In this document: piece after piece, positions 13,300 to 25,690 of the stretch
How positions within the stretch are numbered: the stretch's first letter is position 1
Layout of the letters: each line of letters starts with the position of its first letter
Source of the DNA: Glossina fuscipes
Taxonomy: Eukaryota; Arthropoda; Insecta; Diptera; Glossinidae
Direction of reading: 5' to 3'
Length of the DNA stretch: 64,000 nucleotides
Assembly: GCF_014805625.2 (NCBI RefSeq)
Contig: NW_023998415.1
Coordinates: 5,399,813 to 5,463,812, forward strand
Notes under the pieces: model-generated
Databases searched by the model: none
What the model was told of the DNA's origin: nothing
The model's input: only the letters and a program-made list of their open reading frames with translations
Program-made: the position numbers and the translations under genes

Positions 13300-15956
13300 T
13301 ACACTTATGAATGAGATTAAGATTACGAATTAAGTTTTTAATAATTCGGGCGTAATATGAGTAAAGCGCAAGTTACAGCACTCAGTACGCTTAAAAAAGT
13401 GCCTTTCCTTTCTCCTCTCCTCCAATATTACCAATAATTGACATTTGACTTTTACGAGTGAAAAAAGAATCGCCGTTCAATAGGCAGATATAAGCAAATT
13501 AACAAGAAAGGCTTGTATTTGTTTGTTCCACTGAGTAAAAGAAAACCTCTTCTTATGATGTTTATGCCTTTTGTTCATCAAAGCTTTTTCTCATCTTTTT
13601 ATTTTAAAGCATTTCCTAAAAATATTATTTACGTGATATTATTATTACATACTAATTTAATCACAAAAATAAATTCTAACAATCATTTTTCTTAGTCATA
13701 GGCAAAATATATGTAAGTAGGAAGTTCACTTTGAAGCGAATGTTTTTTTTTTCATATTTCTTATCGCAAATTAGCTTTTCTTGCATTCGTAAAGCATTTT
13801 AATAATGTTTGGCTTATGAGTTAACCGAGCGCGATGGTTTTTACATTGATCTCCTAGATAGCACACACGTATTATATATCAATTATTGTATCGTATAGTA
13901 TTAGCTATAATTTCTAATACTTTTTTACCTTGTATGAACATAAAACAAAAAATAAATAAATTTAGCTTTACACTTGAATCTGTAGTGGCTTTACAACAAG
14001 TATTTTTACTAAATTTTAAATCAGTGCCTTAACGTACAATAGTTACAATATTGTGTTAATTATTGTGTTTGCGTTGTTATTCCAGCGATGTGTGAATGAA
14101 CCCTAGTGACTACCTACCTAACTATATATATTTTTGAAAAAACCTGTTTTTTTCCTTTTTTTGTTTGCCTAATAGATGCTTTGAGTTTTTTGGAATAACT
14201 AAAAAAAAAAAAAGTCGTTACCCGTAAAAAATGGTTTTCCCTGAAATGCATAAGCAAAATATCTTGGACATAGGTACTGACATTGGTATGTGCAGTTTTA
14301 ATGACGGTATGACTAACCTTCTAACCATCATTATAATTTTGAAGATGAACAATCATACAACGAAGTCGACGCGAAGCGGATCAATAAAACTGAACTGAAC
14401 TGTTTTCGGCAGCTGCTGAAAAAAACACGTCGTTCGTAGCGTAAAATATTCGACTGAAAAGAAAGAAAATGAACATGGTCCTGGTATCGCAGGCTAAAAG
14501 AAAAAATTAAGAAAAAGTTTATTGTGATGACATATTCTAAAATTTGAATTTTTTACTACATCTTCAAGACAAAATTTGGATTTATTGGGTAAATGAATTT
14601 AAACACGTTTTATTAATAAAAGAGTGTCTCTTGTTTTTGATCAAAAATTGCACTTTTTCACGGAGACATCAGCCACTTAGCTGGAATGTTGACTGAACAA
14701 TTTGTTTTGTTTTTTTTTTTTTTTTAATTCAACTTTGGAGCAGTTATGCTATTCATCATAGAGACCCTTGAGCTGAAGATGTCTGCAGGGAATGGCTGCA
14801 GTGTTGCCATTATTTAATATTTTTCAAAAATAGTTTTTTTTTTCTAAGACTTTAAGCCCTGTTTAATAGTCCCTTCAAACTACTTTTCGTTTCATTCAGA
14901 AAAAATTTCCAAAGAAACTTTTTTTTTTCGAATTGTTACCGTGATCTACCTACCCCCTTAAGAATATATACGATTCATGGAATCTGTGTTGCGTATTTAT
15001 ACGCATTATAAATGGCAGGACAAATGTACGACATCACCAGAAGTTGGTGATCGGTATATACTTTTTTATGATCCCGGTTTCGAATTGAATTTTAAGAAAA
15101 AAAAAGTAAAATATTGGTAAAAATTTTAAGAAACTTATATAAGAATATTCACAAAATAACAAAAGCGAAGTTTTCAAAACCGTATCTATTGTCTTATGTA
15201 CGTTTGTCCTATGTTTAAAAAGCGTACCTTTCACTTAACAATGAGATTCTTTTAAATGAAAAACACTTCTTCAATTTCTTCTTGTTGACAAGTTGCAGGT
15301 TGTTGACTAATTTGTCATCGTCAGAAGAAGAAAGTTACCTAAAGTAAAGCTATCGGTGATTTCATGTTTTCAAAGCTTATGTGTTAGCAATCCTTCTGGT
15401 GTTTTGCGGAGTCTAATTCAATGTGATCTTCTTTTCTTGCTAGCGATCACCGTTAACAATTCTAACTGTCTTCAGGGAAGATATCTGTCCGCTGTCTTAA
15501 GCACTTCAGACATGCGATCGACGCTGCCAGTTTGCCTCATTAGAATAATTTAATATCCACTACGTTCAAGTCTCGTCGCCTTTTCGGGTTTTGAGCTAGT
15601 CTTTCTTTCGCTTGATATGAATTGTTTGACGATTTATATTCTCATGCAACATAACTAAGAAGAGGAGCGATCTACATCAGAAAAGCTACAAAAGGAAGGA
15701 ATTCTTGATTAACTTAATATGCTGGCTGAGTCGACTTATGTCTAATTCTGTATCTATTTTATGTCGTAGTCAAAATTAAAATAAACCCTATTGTCAAATA
15801 TTTAAAATAGAATTTTGTCTTAAATATATTCGCGATAAATGAAACCTTAAGGCAACCTTGAAAATATATTTTTGAAAAAATGAGAATAGATTTTTAAAAC
15901 TATAATATGATCGGGATAAGAGATTTGGTTGTAAGATGTTAACTTAACTTTTCGTT
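10493..15956. other. Long AT-rich stretch, no supported gene
   Basis: Poly-A/T runs occur at 12879-12900, 13269-13298 and 14709-14725. Open frames near 11183, 11856, 13513 and 15356 are short and of random composition. No transposon ends or protein motifs were recognised. Confidence 0.45.
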
Positions 15957-16137
15957 TATCCGCCTGAGTAGCCAAAGGCGAGGAATCTCGACTAGCAAGT
16001 CAATGGTCGTGGGTTCGAATCTCAAGTGCGGTAGAGTTTTTGATAAAAGCCGATAGCCTTAGATGCTAGTGCTTTTGAGAGTTTAGTCTTAGAATTTATT
16101 TCTCTGGTGAAATTGATAATAATAATAATAATAATAA
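15957..16137 (+). mobile_element. tRNA-derived SINE, copy A
   Basis: The head resembles a tRNA: an A-box-like TAGCCAAAGGCG at 15969 and a near-perfect B box GGTTCGAATCT at 16012, about 43 bases apart as in tRNA genes. A non-tRNA body follows (TTAGATGCTAGTGCTTTTGAG, AGAATTTATTTCTCTG) and then an (AAT)n tail. The same head, body and tail recur in the same order at 53281-53464, so this is a dispersed element, not a tRNA gene. Confidence 0.85.
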
Positions 16138-17804
16138 CTTTTCGAACTTTTCCACTGAGAATGTAGCGCACAGGGTCGAAAAGAACGAAACAACTCAACT
16201 CAAATTCGAATATCTTTGAAACAAAAAATAACATTTTGTGGTCAAATGACAAAATGGTCCTGATTGGTCAACTGACACGTTCATACGTTGAGAACAATTG
16301 GTGCGTCTTCCAATGATTTCGTTTCGGCGTTGATTTTCTTTGAGACGAACAGAATTTTCATATTTGTTTTTGTTGTACAGTTTACGCCATTTTTTTTTTT
16401 TTCTCTTTTTGTTTTTTAAGCGTTAAGAAAAAATCTGATTTTGTATTACTCATCTTGTTGTCTGTATAATGAAAAACTCAGTTATCGCTTTTATTATGAT
16501 TTTCATAGACGATATAGAAAATATTGAAACAAATGGCCAGAACATATATTAATATCAAATTCTAAAAGTGAAATAATCAGCAATTTTATCTGCTTGCATG
16601 TGCGGTTAAGTGCGTTATCTATTGACAGAATGGGATTAATTTATGTCATGACTACCGTCCAGCGGTTGAAATATCCTAATGTTGTCTTTTTGCTTAGTCT
16701 ACATGAAATCTGTATACTATAGGTAAGCTTTAAATTTTAATTTACCTGAGGCGAGAGTGGACGTGTGGTTCGTCGCTAGTTTTCAACAAGCGCACAGTTA
16801 CAAAAATTAAGATGTAATAAAGTAAAGCATAATGCATAATACTGTGACCAAACACCAATTAGTAAATAATTAATAGTTAGCTGGTGGCAGTTAGGGTGCT
16901 GCCAACCCAACAAATGAGAAATAATTCCCCATTTAGATGAGCCGTACGATATAAATGAAGAAGACTTACTATCGTATGATTTGTGACAATATTCAAAATG
17001 AATCTCATTGGTCTAGAGATCGAAATCGAACGCACCTCAACCTCAAAACGAATCGAAAATCTTAAAACCTTATTATCAATAAAATATAGTTTATATATAT
17101 TTGACACTTGATTTGACATTTAATAAGACAGACGTATATCAACGTACTCCGCAAACGAATTGATGGACATCTCAAGATATGAAAACAACTTTACTATTAT
17201 TCTTCATTTTTTAGATGAAAAATCCCGCAGAAGATGTCACCGACACGTGCAAGAAGATGGCAGTCAGAAATAATTAAGGAAGGAGAAAGGAATAAGCACT
17301 GGCCGCAGCCAAGAGTTATATATTCAAGATTCTCGTACATTGAAAAAGAAACGAAGGCGCAATCTTCTCTTTTATTAGCAATCCATCACTGGCTACAAGT
17401 GATCAGACATATCCTATGATATGGTATTGTGTACTAAGTTATCGTATTAACTAAAGCTTAAAAATTTTCTCGACTTCTTGTTGTGTGTGGCCCACTGCAG
17501 TCACGAAATTTGCTTCCCCCTATGTCTCTACGTCCTTCGATTCGGCCTTTCAGTTCATATTTTTCTCGACGCCCACGGTCAGAGTTCATACATCCCCACA
17601 CCTCCGCATTGGACGGATATGCGATCTGCCGACGATATTTTCAAAGTGTAATACGATTTCTAATATACAACATACGAATAAAGATCAGTTATATTGCCCA
17701 TCTGAATGATCGGATATTCGCGGTTCCCCTCACATATAAGCGTTGTTTCTTTTTAAAAATGATATACGAATCTTTTAAATGATTCTCGCATTTTCTTATT
17801 ATAT
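16138..17804. other. AT-rich stretch, no supported gene
   Basis: Open frames at 16877-17119 (minus), 17234-17419 and 17483-17782 were checked; none shows a domain or splice-site context. Confidence 0.45.
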
Positions 17805-18380
17805 TAGGTGTTTGCAAAAATTTTGATCAGCGATTTCCGAAGATAAAAATGATAAAGATATGGCCATACCGTTGAACATAACGGTTGAATTCAACCATTT
17901 TGACCTTCCTCTACATAAAATAATAGTATGGTGCCGACGCTAATCATGAAGCACTCAGAGGATTATGATGATGCTGCTCCATCATGTCCCAATTGCTGGT
18001 TTAAAAGTGGTGATGCGAACTGACTGGAAATGTCATTTTTTCGCCACTTGTTGCAAGAGTTGTCCAGGTTGCACTGTTGCAGCTCGAGAGGTAAGTTAAG
18101 CCGCACCCAACATACTCGCCAGATATGGCGCCTCTTGATTATTACATGTTCAGATCCGTGCAGCATGCCTAGGCCAGCACGTGGATCCGCAAACTTGAAG
18201 AAGTACGAAACTCGGTTAATGGATGGATCGCTGTCAAACCAATATAAATTCTTTCGATATGATAACGCCATGTTGCCTAAATGATGGAAACTATTTTGTT
18301 TAATATATATATTGCACCGATTCTTCACAATAAATGACTTTTTTAAGTGAAAAAATGATCAAAATTTTTGCAAACATCTA
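17805..18380 (+). mobile_element. Internally deleted mariner-type DNA transposon with terminal inverted repeats
   Basis: The 576-base unit begins TAGGTGTTTGCAAAAATTTT and ends with the inverted complement, differing at one base in 25. The inside encodes, across frames, the end of a mariner transposase: a PTYSPDMAPSDYYMFRS-like run near 18110-18165 (third catalytic Asp region), then QHAL and a degraded C-terminus. Most of the transposase is deleted. The same end sequence closes the fragment at 37500-37920, so this is a family. Confidence 0.88.
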
Positions 18381-18610
18381 ATGATATATTTAGGTAAATT
18401 TAAACATTATTCAATATGGCAGTGAAAGCGGGTACATAGGCGTAGGTCGTTAATCTTTTAAATTTCCTAAATTATTCAAACGGATTGTCATATCTATAAA
18501 CCTCAGTCTATTTGCACTGCGTAGGGCTTGTAAAAGGCTAAAGTGGACACTGGTATCATTTTGACGATTCTGATCTGCCCTATCATGAATGTTCATTTGT
18601 CAGAGAGTTT

Positions 18611-18637
18611 GTATGTATGTATGTATGTATGTTTGTA

Positions 18638-18675
<38 letters not shown>

Positions 18676-18676
18676 A
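18611..18676. repeat. GTAT and GT microsatellite
   Basis: (GTAT)n at 18611-18630 passes into (GT)n at about 18643-18675. Confidence 0.9.
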
Positions 18677-19115
18677 TTTTTCGGCTGATCCTATTTCAGG
18701 AGTAGATATGGTTGCAAAAAATTGTTGAAGGGAAAAAATACAAAAAAAAAAAAAGGAAGAAATTTTATCAAAAATATCCTAAATATAGTTTTTATTAGGA
18801 TCTAAAAAAGCTATGCGTGTTATTGCGAAACTTTTTTTATTATTGGAACACTACAAGAAAATGAAATTTGTTGTTTTTCGAGAAGTCCAATCATGGTGTT
18901 TCTTGTTTTTTTTTTTTTATTATTTATTTTGCATTCCTTTTGCCAGTGAGAACTGATAAACCAAACTTTTTATGAGACGCGTTTTTACGATGTTATGGGA
19001 TTACGTTCGTTGGATGTAAATTAAAGGCGACATCAAACACAAGCAACCGTTACGGACTTTTGGTTTTTGCTTTATGCGTTGTTTTGCTATGAACTATAAA
19101 GAATTTTAAAATCAA

Positions 19116-19116
<1 letters not shown>

Positions 19117-19151
<35 letters not shown>

Positions 19152-19177
19152 CAGAATTTAAAATATTTATTGTGAAA

Positions 19178-19235
<58 letters not shown>

Positions 19236-19312
19236 TCATTCTTCCTACTGTAATAATATTTCTAAGTGCAAATGAGTGTAAATAAGTGTAATAATAATAA
19301 TAATAATAATAA
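19117..19312. repeat. Compound microsatellite: CA, then CT, then AAT
   Basis: (CA)n at 19117-19150, (CT)n at 19182-19228 and (AAT)n at 19289-19312 lie within 200 bases, separated by ordinary AT-rich sequence. Confidence 0.95.
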
Positions 19313-22300
19313 TTTATCGCTCTAGTTCTTTTAAAAAAATGCGTAAAAAAAAATAAAGTAATCCGTATAATATACAAAACATGGTAGATGACGAGATATA
19401 TAAAATCGGTGGTCAACAAAAGGCCACATATAGTAGCGAACGAAAGAAAACAGGGCACTTTGTTAAGTGTCCATAGAAAATGATTTCAAGTATTTATATA
19501 TATAAAAGAAAGGAAAAATTTCCTTAATGTTGAGATTTTTGAATGGAACCTTTCAACTAATAAAGGAAAGAGAAACTAATTTAATTTGATTTAATCATGT
19601 ACATAGATGGAAGGTACCTTTGGTAATAAATTGTTACGATAGCATTTAAACGATGCAGGAGACAGAGGCTCTTACCAAAACAACGCCATATTCGATCATT
19701 TGTAGCTATAAAATTTTTTATGTTGCTATTACTTATTCCCCACTTAATGCTCAGAGAGAAATCAACTTTTCTATGGCATATTAAGTCTCAATCAATAAGA
19801 CAATCAGGAGTGTTGTTGTTCTTTTGTTCACTCAGGCAACTGTAGCAAGTGATTTTTTTTTCTTAAGCAATTACAAGATTCCAAATAAATCCAAAAAAGT
19901 TTTTTACTTTGCTTTTTAATGTTTTGTTTTTTTTTTTTTTTTTTTTTTGTTTAAATTGAAGGGAAACAAAAGATATTTTCTTATATTTAAGCTTAAGTCG
20001 AAAATTTTGCTGAAAATCTTGGATTTGAGAGGCATGTCTAAGGAAGACATTTCTAATTTATAGGGACCGTGGATCCATATGCCATCAGTTCGTTTCATGT
20101 TGATCTCAGTCAAGTACAAAAATGATAAAATATTTCAAACGTTAATTTTAAATGTTAAATTAAAAATTTTCCATTTCGTGCCCTTACGATTGCGCATCAA
20201 TTAGGTCGAACCAGGAACATTCGATGTATTAATAATGTGGCCAAGCGTAGAGCAATGAAGGAAAAATGATAATTGGCACGATGCCTATTCACCCATCTAT
20301 AGATGACTGCATTATATGAGGACAAGGAAATTAAAATCGTGTGCATGTGTAATGAGTGTAACCGATACGTATGTATATAAAATATCATACAATGTTTTGT
20401 TTAAGATTTATATGAGAATGAAATGAGAAGAGAAATAATTTATTCAATTCGCAATGAATCTTTTTCTACCTATTACCTACTACAGCCATTTACATTATTT
20501 TAATCACTAATAAAATTAAATTAAAATTCACTTTTAATATCATGAATATATATATATAAGTAAGTATATATAATAAACTCAATATTGGAAGGAGAAAAAT
20601 ATATTCGAAAATGTTTGAAAGACTATTTTTTTTTTTTTTTAATATTGTAGCAAATAAATAATATATATCTGGCATAGGGCTTAATCTCTCGGTTCTTAAT
20701 GTACATTTATGTTATGCAATGAGGATGACAAGTTTCAATTTTCAACCTACAAACTAAATTAAGAAGATCGTTTGCAGAAAATCAGGCTGACCGAATGCGT
20801 GAACGTTAGCTTACATTAAATATAAATTTATATATATATATATATATTTCCTGATTTCAATATATATATCGGTTAGGGCTTACTCGTTATCACATATACG
20901 TGTTTTGCGGTGTGTAGTGGTGGATGAGAAACATCTCGCTTTTTCATCAGAGATTATGATGAAATTAACATTTCTATCGAGAATAGCTCCGCAAATAATA
21001 ATTGATGTGATGTGATGTGTACATTTATTAAAGGTATACTCATATACGGATTATTTATCCTTGATTTTTGTTGTTGTTGTTGTTGTTATCGTTGTTCGTT
21101 TCATATTGTTTTTAGTTGAGTTAATATTAAATAAATCATAAAGTATACCTTTACCTAGAAGCACAAGCACAAGAACAAGCGCAAGTTCAGGGTTATGAGA
21201 TTACGATTAAGATTTTATGAGGTTACGGAGAAAAACATTTTAATAAAGAATTTAAATTAATTAATATTTCAAAGGATTATGAAAGTTTACCTCACACAGT
21301 AACATAAGTTGTCAACATAGTCGCTTAATGAAATTTCTTTCCCCGCCCAGCTATTCCTTTTTATTTTCTCTATGTTAAGCCTTCCGGTCGCCGCAATACA
21401 AATAGAATATACTAATATTCAGAATATGAATATATTGGTGAAGGTTAACTTTGCAATTTCGCAATCTAAGTGAAAAGGGAACGAGTTAGTTAGTTAGGCC
21501 CTTATATGCCGAAAAGGCCTAAATGTCAATATTTTATAATGAGTCTTTCTTCATGATAGTAATTTGACATAGATATCAAATGCATCAAATTTGAACCGCA
21601 TAGGTCTATTTCCTGGAACCCACTCCATGTAAAATTTTTCATGAATAGCAAATTAGCAAAAAACTTTAATTTTTATTATTTTATTATGAAAATAGGTACA
21701 TATTAGCAATTTAGCAAAACAAATAAATGGTAGAGAATATTTCGATCCTAACATATATAGGGGTTATCAGCAAAAGTAAACCCTTGTAAGAAGAGAAAGT
21801 CTGATTTCGAGTTTATTATGACCGAAGCTGAAAAATAATAAAATTTTTGAAAGTAAAATGTCTCTGCTAAATTGGGATCACGTCGTATGATATTTTGGCG
21901 ATCCTTCAATATGCGTGTCTTTACGGAAGGTACGCCTATTTGATATATCTGATGTATTTGATGTATTATTACCAAAACGAGTGAATAACTATGCTAGGCG
22001 AAATCGTGTAGCGTATCTAATACATAGTCCTGCTCGACTATAATGTGCTTACTCGTGTTTGAATTTAATTTGAGAAAGTTAACTAAATACAAATATGAAA
22101 AGATTGATCATAAGTTCGGAGAGATAGATATTTGTGTTTACAGGGATTTAGGACTTTGGACAGATCAAAACGATATCGGGCGTTCTGAATCTTTTCTTTG
22201 CGAATTAAAATCGAAAAAAATAAGACACAGAATAAGACACTTAAACATTTTTAGGAGATTCAATTAAACCATAACTAAACTAAACACTTGCTTTAACTTA

Positions 22301-22823
22301 GGCAGCAATGGTGTTTAATTCTGTGCTGTTGTTAATAGAAAGAGTTTTCATGAGTTTTCTGAGAGTTTTTCTTATCTATCATTATATAATTGAAATTTGT
22401 ATTCACAACTGGCTACATTCATATAGCTATCGTGGAGGAAGTCAAAATTCAAATATCTATCCAGTTGAACTATAAAGCATTGTAATTGACCTGTTTCGAA
22501 ATAATTGCTATGAAAATGCGATAATCATTGTTGAATAGATTTAAAATGTCACCCAAGTAATATTAAATGCAGTTAATTATGTTATGTATGAGTGGTATAA
22601 ATGAAATTCTACGCTAATCATCATCATCATCATCCCTAAACTAAGTGCTTTTAATAAATGTGTTATTTATTTGATTCCCTTTTGATTATAAGTACGCTAA
22701 ATATACTTTACAAAGCATAATTTGACATTTTTAGAGACATGTATGTATTTAACGCATTCGATTCAATATATCTTGTAATCTGTTACGTAAGGGACATTGT
22801 TTTCAAATCCTGACAGGAGTAAT
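19313..22823. other. AT-rich stretch, no supported gene
   Basis: Contains poly-T (19926-19948), TA runs (20551-20560, 20829-20848), and a (TTG)n run at 21068-21088. No exon-like open frame or mobile-element motif was recognised. Confidence 0.45.
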
Positions 22824-23450
22824 AACAAGTAAAAAAGTTATATTCGGCGGAGTACGAACCTCGCATAACAACCATCACTAGATTTTTCGGATTCTAGTCT
22901 CCAAGCTCTTTTATTTGATACCCATATTGCTAATGTTATTAAGAACAAAGTAATCACCGTGTTTACCATATTCATTTCACAATTAACTCACGTTTAGGCA
23001 GACAGATAATATATATATTCCTTTAAGGGGATGGGCAAAATAGTTTTAAACATTCGGTCTTACTGGCCTTAAGATAAATATGGATAAAACCTCAAAAATG
23101 TGAATAAAGTAAAATTTAATTACGCGTAACTTTGTGTGTGCATAGACCGATAATTGCCATTTTTGGATCTAAAGAGTAGAGTGTTTCATAACATAAATGT
23201 GAAAATTGTCAGGCTTCTAAATTTAATAATTTCGGAGTAAGGAGCAAAAATCAAAAAATTAAAAAAAAAAAAAACCAAAAAAAAACGGATATGCGTTCAG
23301 TTTACGCTCCACTGTGCGCTTCCGCTCCGAGCGATTTGGCCCATTTTCAATACCAACTAGCGTGTAGAAATTTCCAATGTTTCTACCCAATTTGAAGTCG
23401 ATATGTTTATTTATGCGACCAAGAAGGTGCCAACAACACACATCATACAA
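22824..23450 (+). repeat. Dispersed fly repeat, long diverged copy 4
   Basis: It starts AACAAGTAAAAAAGTTATAT followed by TCGGCGGAGTACGAAC. Near its right end GCGATTTGGCCCATTTTCAATACC and the next 100 bases resemble 50990-51110 in the same orientation. The middle is poorly matched, so the copy may be composite. Confidence 0.5.
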
Positions 23451-24986
23451 CTCAGAATTTATGCTTTATAGGGTCACTGGGGTTGATACATTATGGGAAA
23501 AATCAAAATGAGTATACCTCCATCTTATAGTGGTGAGTGAGTATAAGAATATTGAAAAAAAAAAAAGTTGAAAATTCATACCTATAAGTTTTTCTTGCAT
23601 GCTTTTAACGTTTTCCAAAAATCTGAAAATTCATTTTATAAACGAAATTCAAAATTCGGTAATTTTTCAAATATAATTCAAAATTGCATAAAGATATCCC
23701 ATTAAAGTCTATTAATTTTTTTTTTTATTACACTCGGCCACGTAGAAAATTGATTACCACACGTTTTATAATACCGTTTGCAGCATTCAAGAACAAGGAA
23801 ACAGACATCTAAGATTTGTTTCTCTTATGTATTTTTATAAATATATATATATATATATATATCTTGAGCTATGTTTTACCTGTTACTCGTTTTTTTTTTT
23901 TTGTCCCGTCTGTATATCTGTTCTCTTATTCATTTTTTGACGTCGTCGTTCGAGCATCCAACCATCCATACGATTGTCCATCGTTTCGCACTTTGTTCGT
24001 CCAGGTTGCCTGCCATTATTTGAAGTTCTCAAAGTACTCTGGCACTTGGTATGCAATCCAATACAATTTTATTTCAATTCTGCTAATCGGCATGGTTAGC
24101 CGATTAGATGAGTATTGCGACTATCAAGACAGTTTGCGTGGAAATCAAATCGCGAGTAGGGTAGATTTTCCCTTGAACACAATGTGTGCATACCTGTGTG
24201 TATATGCCATCAATATTTAAATATCCGAAATAGTTACGAAAAAAAAAAAACCGAAAAATTTTCAATATTTTCTTCAGCAATCTACAAGTAAGTATTTCTC
24301 GGGCATGTACAAAAATACGATGCATGTATTCTATGAGAGTTCTCTTGGTTACGGTATTGTTCATGTTCGTAAGTGATAAAAATTTGCGAACGAAGATCCA
24401 ATATTTTGTAAGTTTACGGTATCATTTCCATCATACCCATTGGCTGTATAGGATATTAAATAGTTCGATGCGACTCGTTTTTCATTTTTCCTTTAATATA
24501 AATTTCTAGTTGTTTTTATTAAAGTATAAAATTTTCCTTACTTTATACGTAGATAAGTTTATACGCAAACGATTCTTTATATCGCTACGTTGCTCAAATT
24601 AATGTAAACAATTTTTATTAATAAAATTTTTACGTAAAAATAATTTTGCATGATATTCATGGTTTCATGAAAGGGAACAAAAAAACCAAAGTATATCTGC
24701 ACAATGGATTGAGATACACACACACACACACACATACAATCATATCTTTCCGTACATATACCTACACGTTTCGATTTTGTGCAGGCCGGCATCGATCGTC
24801 AAGCTACAAACACATGGCTGCGTTAAAATGGTTCAAAAGAACAGTGGTCATGGTCGAGTCCATTGCAAAATGTTGTGGACCAACTTGAATCGATTTCCAC
24901 ACCTAACATGCAAAATAATCTTCTTCTTTTTCTGCCTATCCGTTATCGGATGTGCGTGTATTGAAAATGATTTGCGTAATAAATTG
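23451..24986. other. AT-rich stretch, no supported gene
   Basis: The frame at 23816-24220 starts in Ile/Tyr-rich TA repeats and shows no domain. A (CA)n run lies at 24717-24734. Confidence 0.45.
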
Positions 24987-25690
24987 TTAAAAATTCATAA
25001 TCGTGTACAAGAGTAGGTGTAAATAACCATTTCTATCTCTTGCAGGTGTTGGCAAATGTCCTACACTGCTTATGCCCGTCCATTGGCGTGTATTGCGAAC
25101 CCAAGATGCTTCCTTTCTATCTATACCACGACTTCTTTCGATTTTTCCTTCCAATATGAGCTGCAGCAAGCCGTATTTTTGCTTTCGCACTATGCGACGC
25201 AAATACGATGCTTTCCTGTGTTTTGTTGGCGAATCGTTGTTGACCGATTTCGCCGAAGTGATTCTGTATTTCTTACTCGTTCAGTTCAGAGTAAATTTAG
25301 TAATCTACGATATACTTACATTTCGAAAACTCTACATCCACCGTACATCCAGTGCGTAGAATAAAATAGGCCAAACGTAATATTTTACAGACTGAAGTTT
25401 AAGCTTAGCACTGAGATCACGATTTGTAAGAACTTTCTTTGGTTTGCAAAATGCAGATCGCGGCGCTTCTATACTACTCTTGATTTCCCAAGTTCGTTAA
25501 TCCAGCAGCCAACTTATTTACATTTTTGTACACCTTCTATTTTGGCACATTCTCGCCTGGTTGTCATGCATACACGTTCAGTTTTCTGCGATTGTAAACC
25601 ATCTAAACTATCTGCCAAACGTGTAGCGTCATTGGCATACCTTATAGTCTTAATATTATGACCATTTACTATTTTATTATTATTATTATT
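24987..25690 (-). pseudogene. RTE-like non-LTR reverse transcriptase relic
   Basis: Reading the minus strand: IKTIRYANDATRLADSLDGLQ region at 25640-25580 (RT catalytic loop, normally YADD), WINE near 25500, FEMYVYRRLLN-like sequence near 25330, and then 25202-24987 with KYGLLQLILEGKIE and WVRNTRQWTGISSVG. This order is that of RTE-clade and related insect endonuclease-reverse transcriptases. Stops and frame changes break it, the 5' part is absent, and one catalytic Asp is replaced by Asn (YAND). Confidence 0.8.

Noticed and set aside
16011..16022. Possible tRNA gene from the perfect-looking B box
   Set aside because: No cloverleaf could be closed, and the same head-body-tail unit recurs at 53281, so it is a SINE.
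17234..17419. Segment SPTRARRWQSEIIKEG, resembling reverse-transcriptase C-terminal tails
   Set aside because: Resemblance is limited to a few residues with no supporting motif on either side.
17963..18328. 121-codon minus-strand open frame
   Set aside because: It is the antisense shadow of the mariner fragment, whose transposase motifs read on the plus strand.
19087..19458. 123-codon minus-strand frame with Arg-Glu and Val-Cys repeats
   Set aside because: Translation of the CT and CA microsatellites.
23816..24220. 134-codon open frame
   Set aside because: Starts in a TA repeat giving Ile/Tyr runs; the rest shows no family features.
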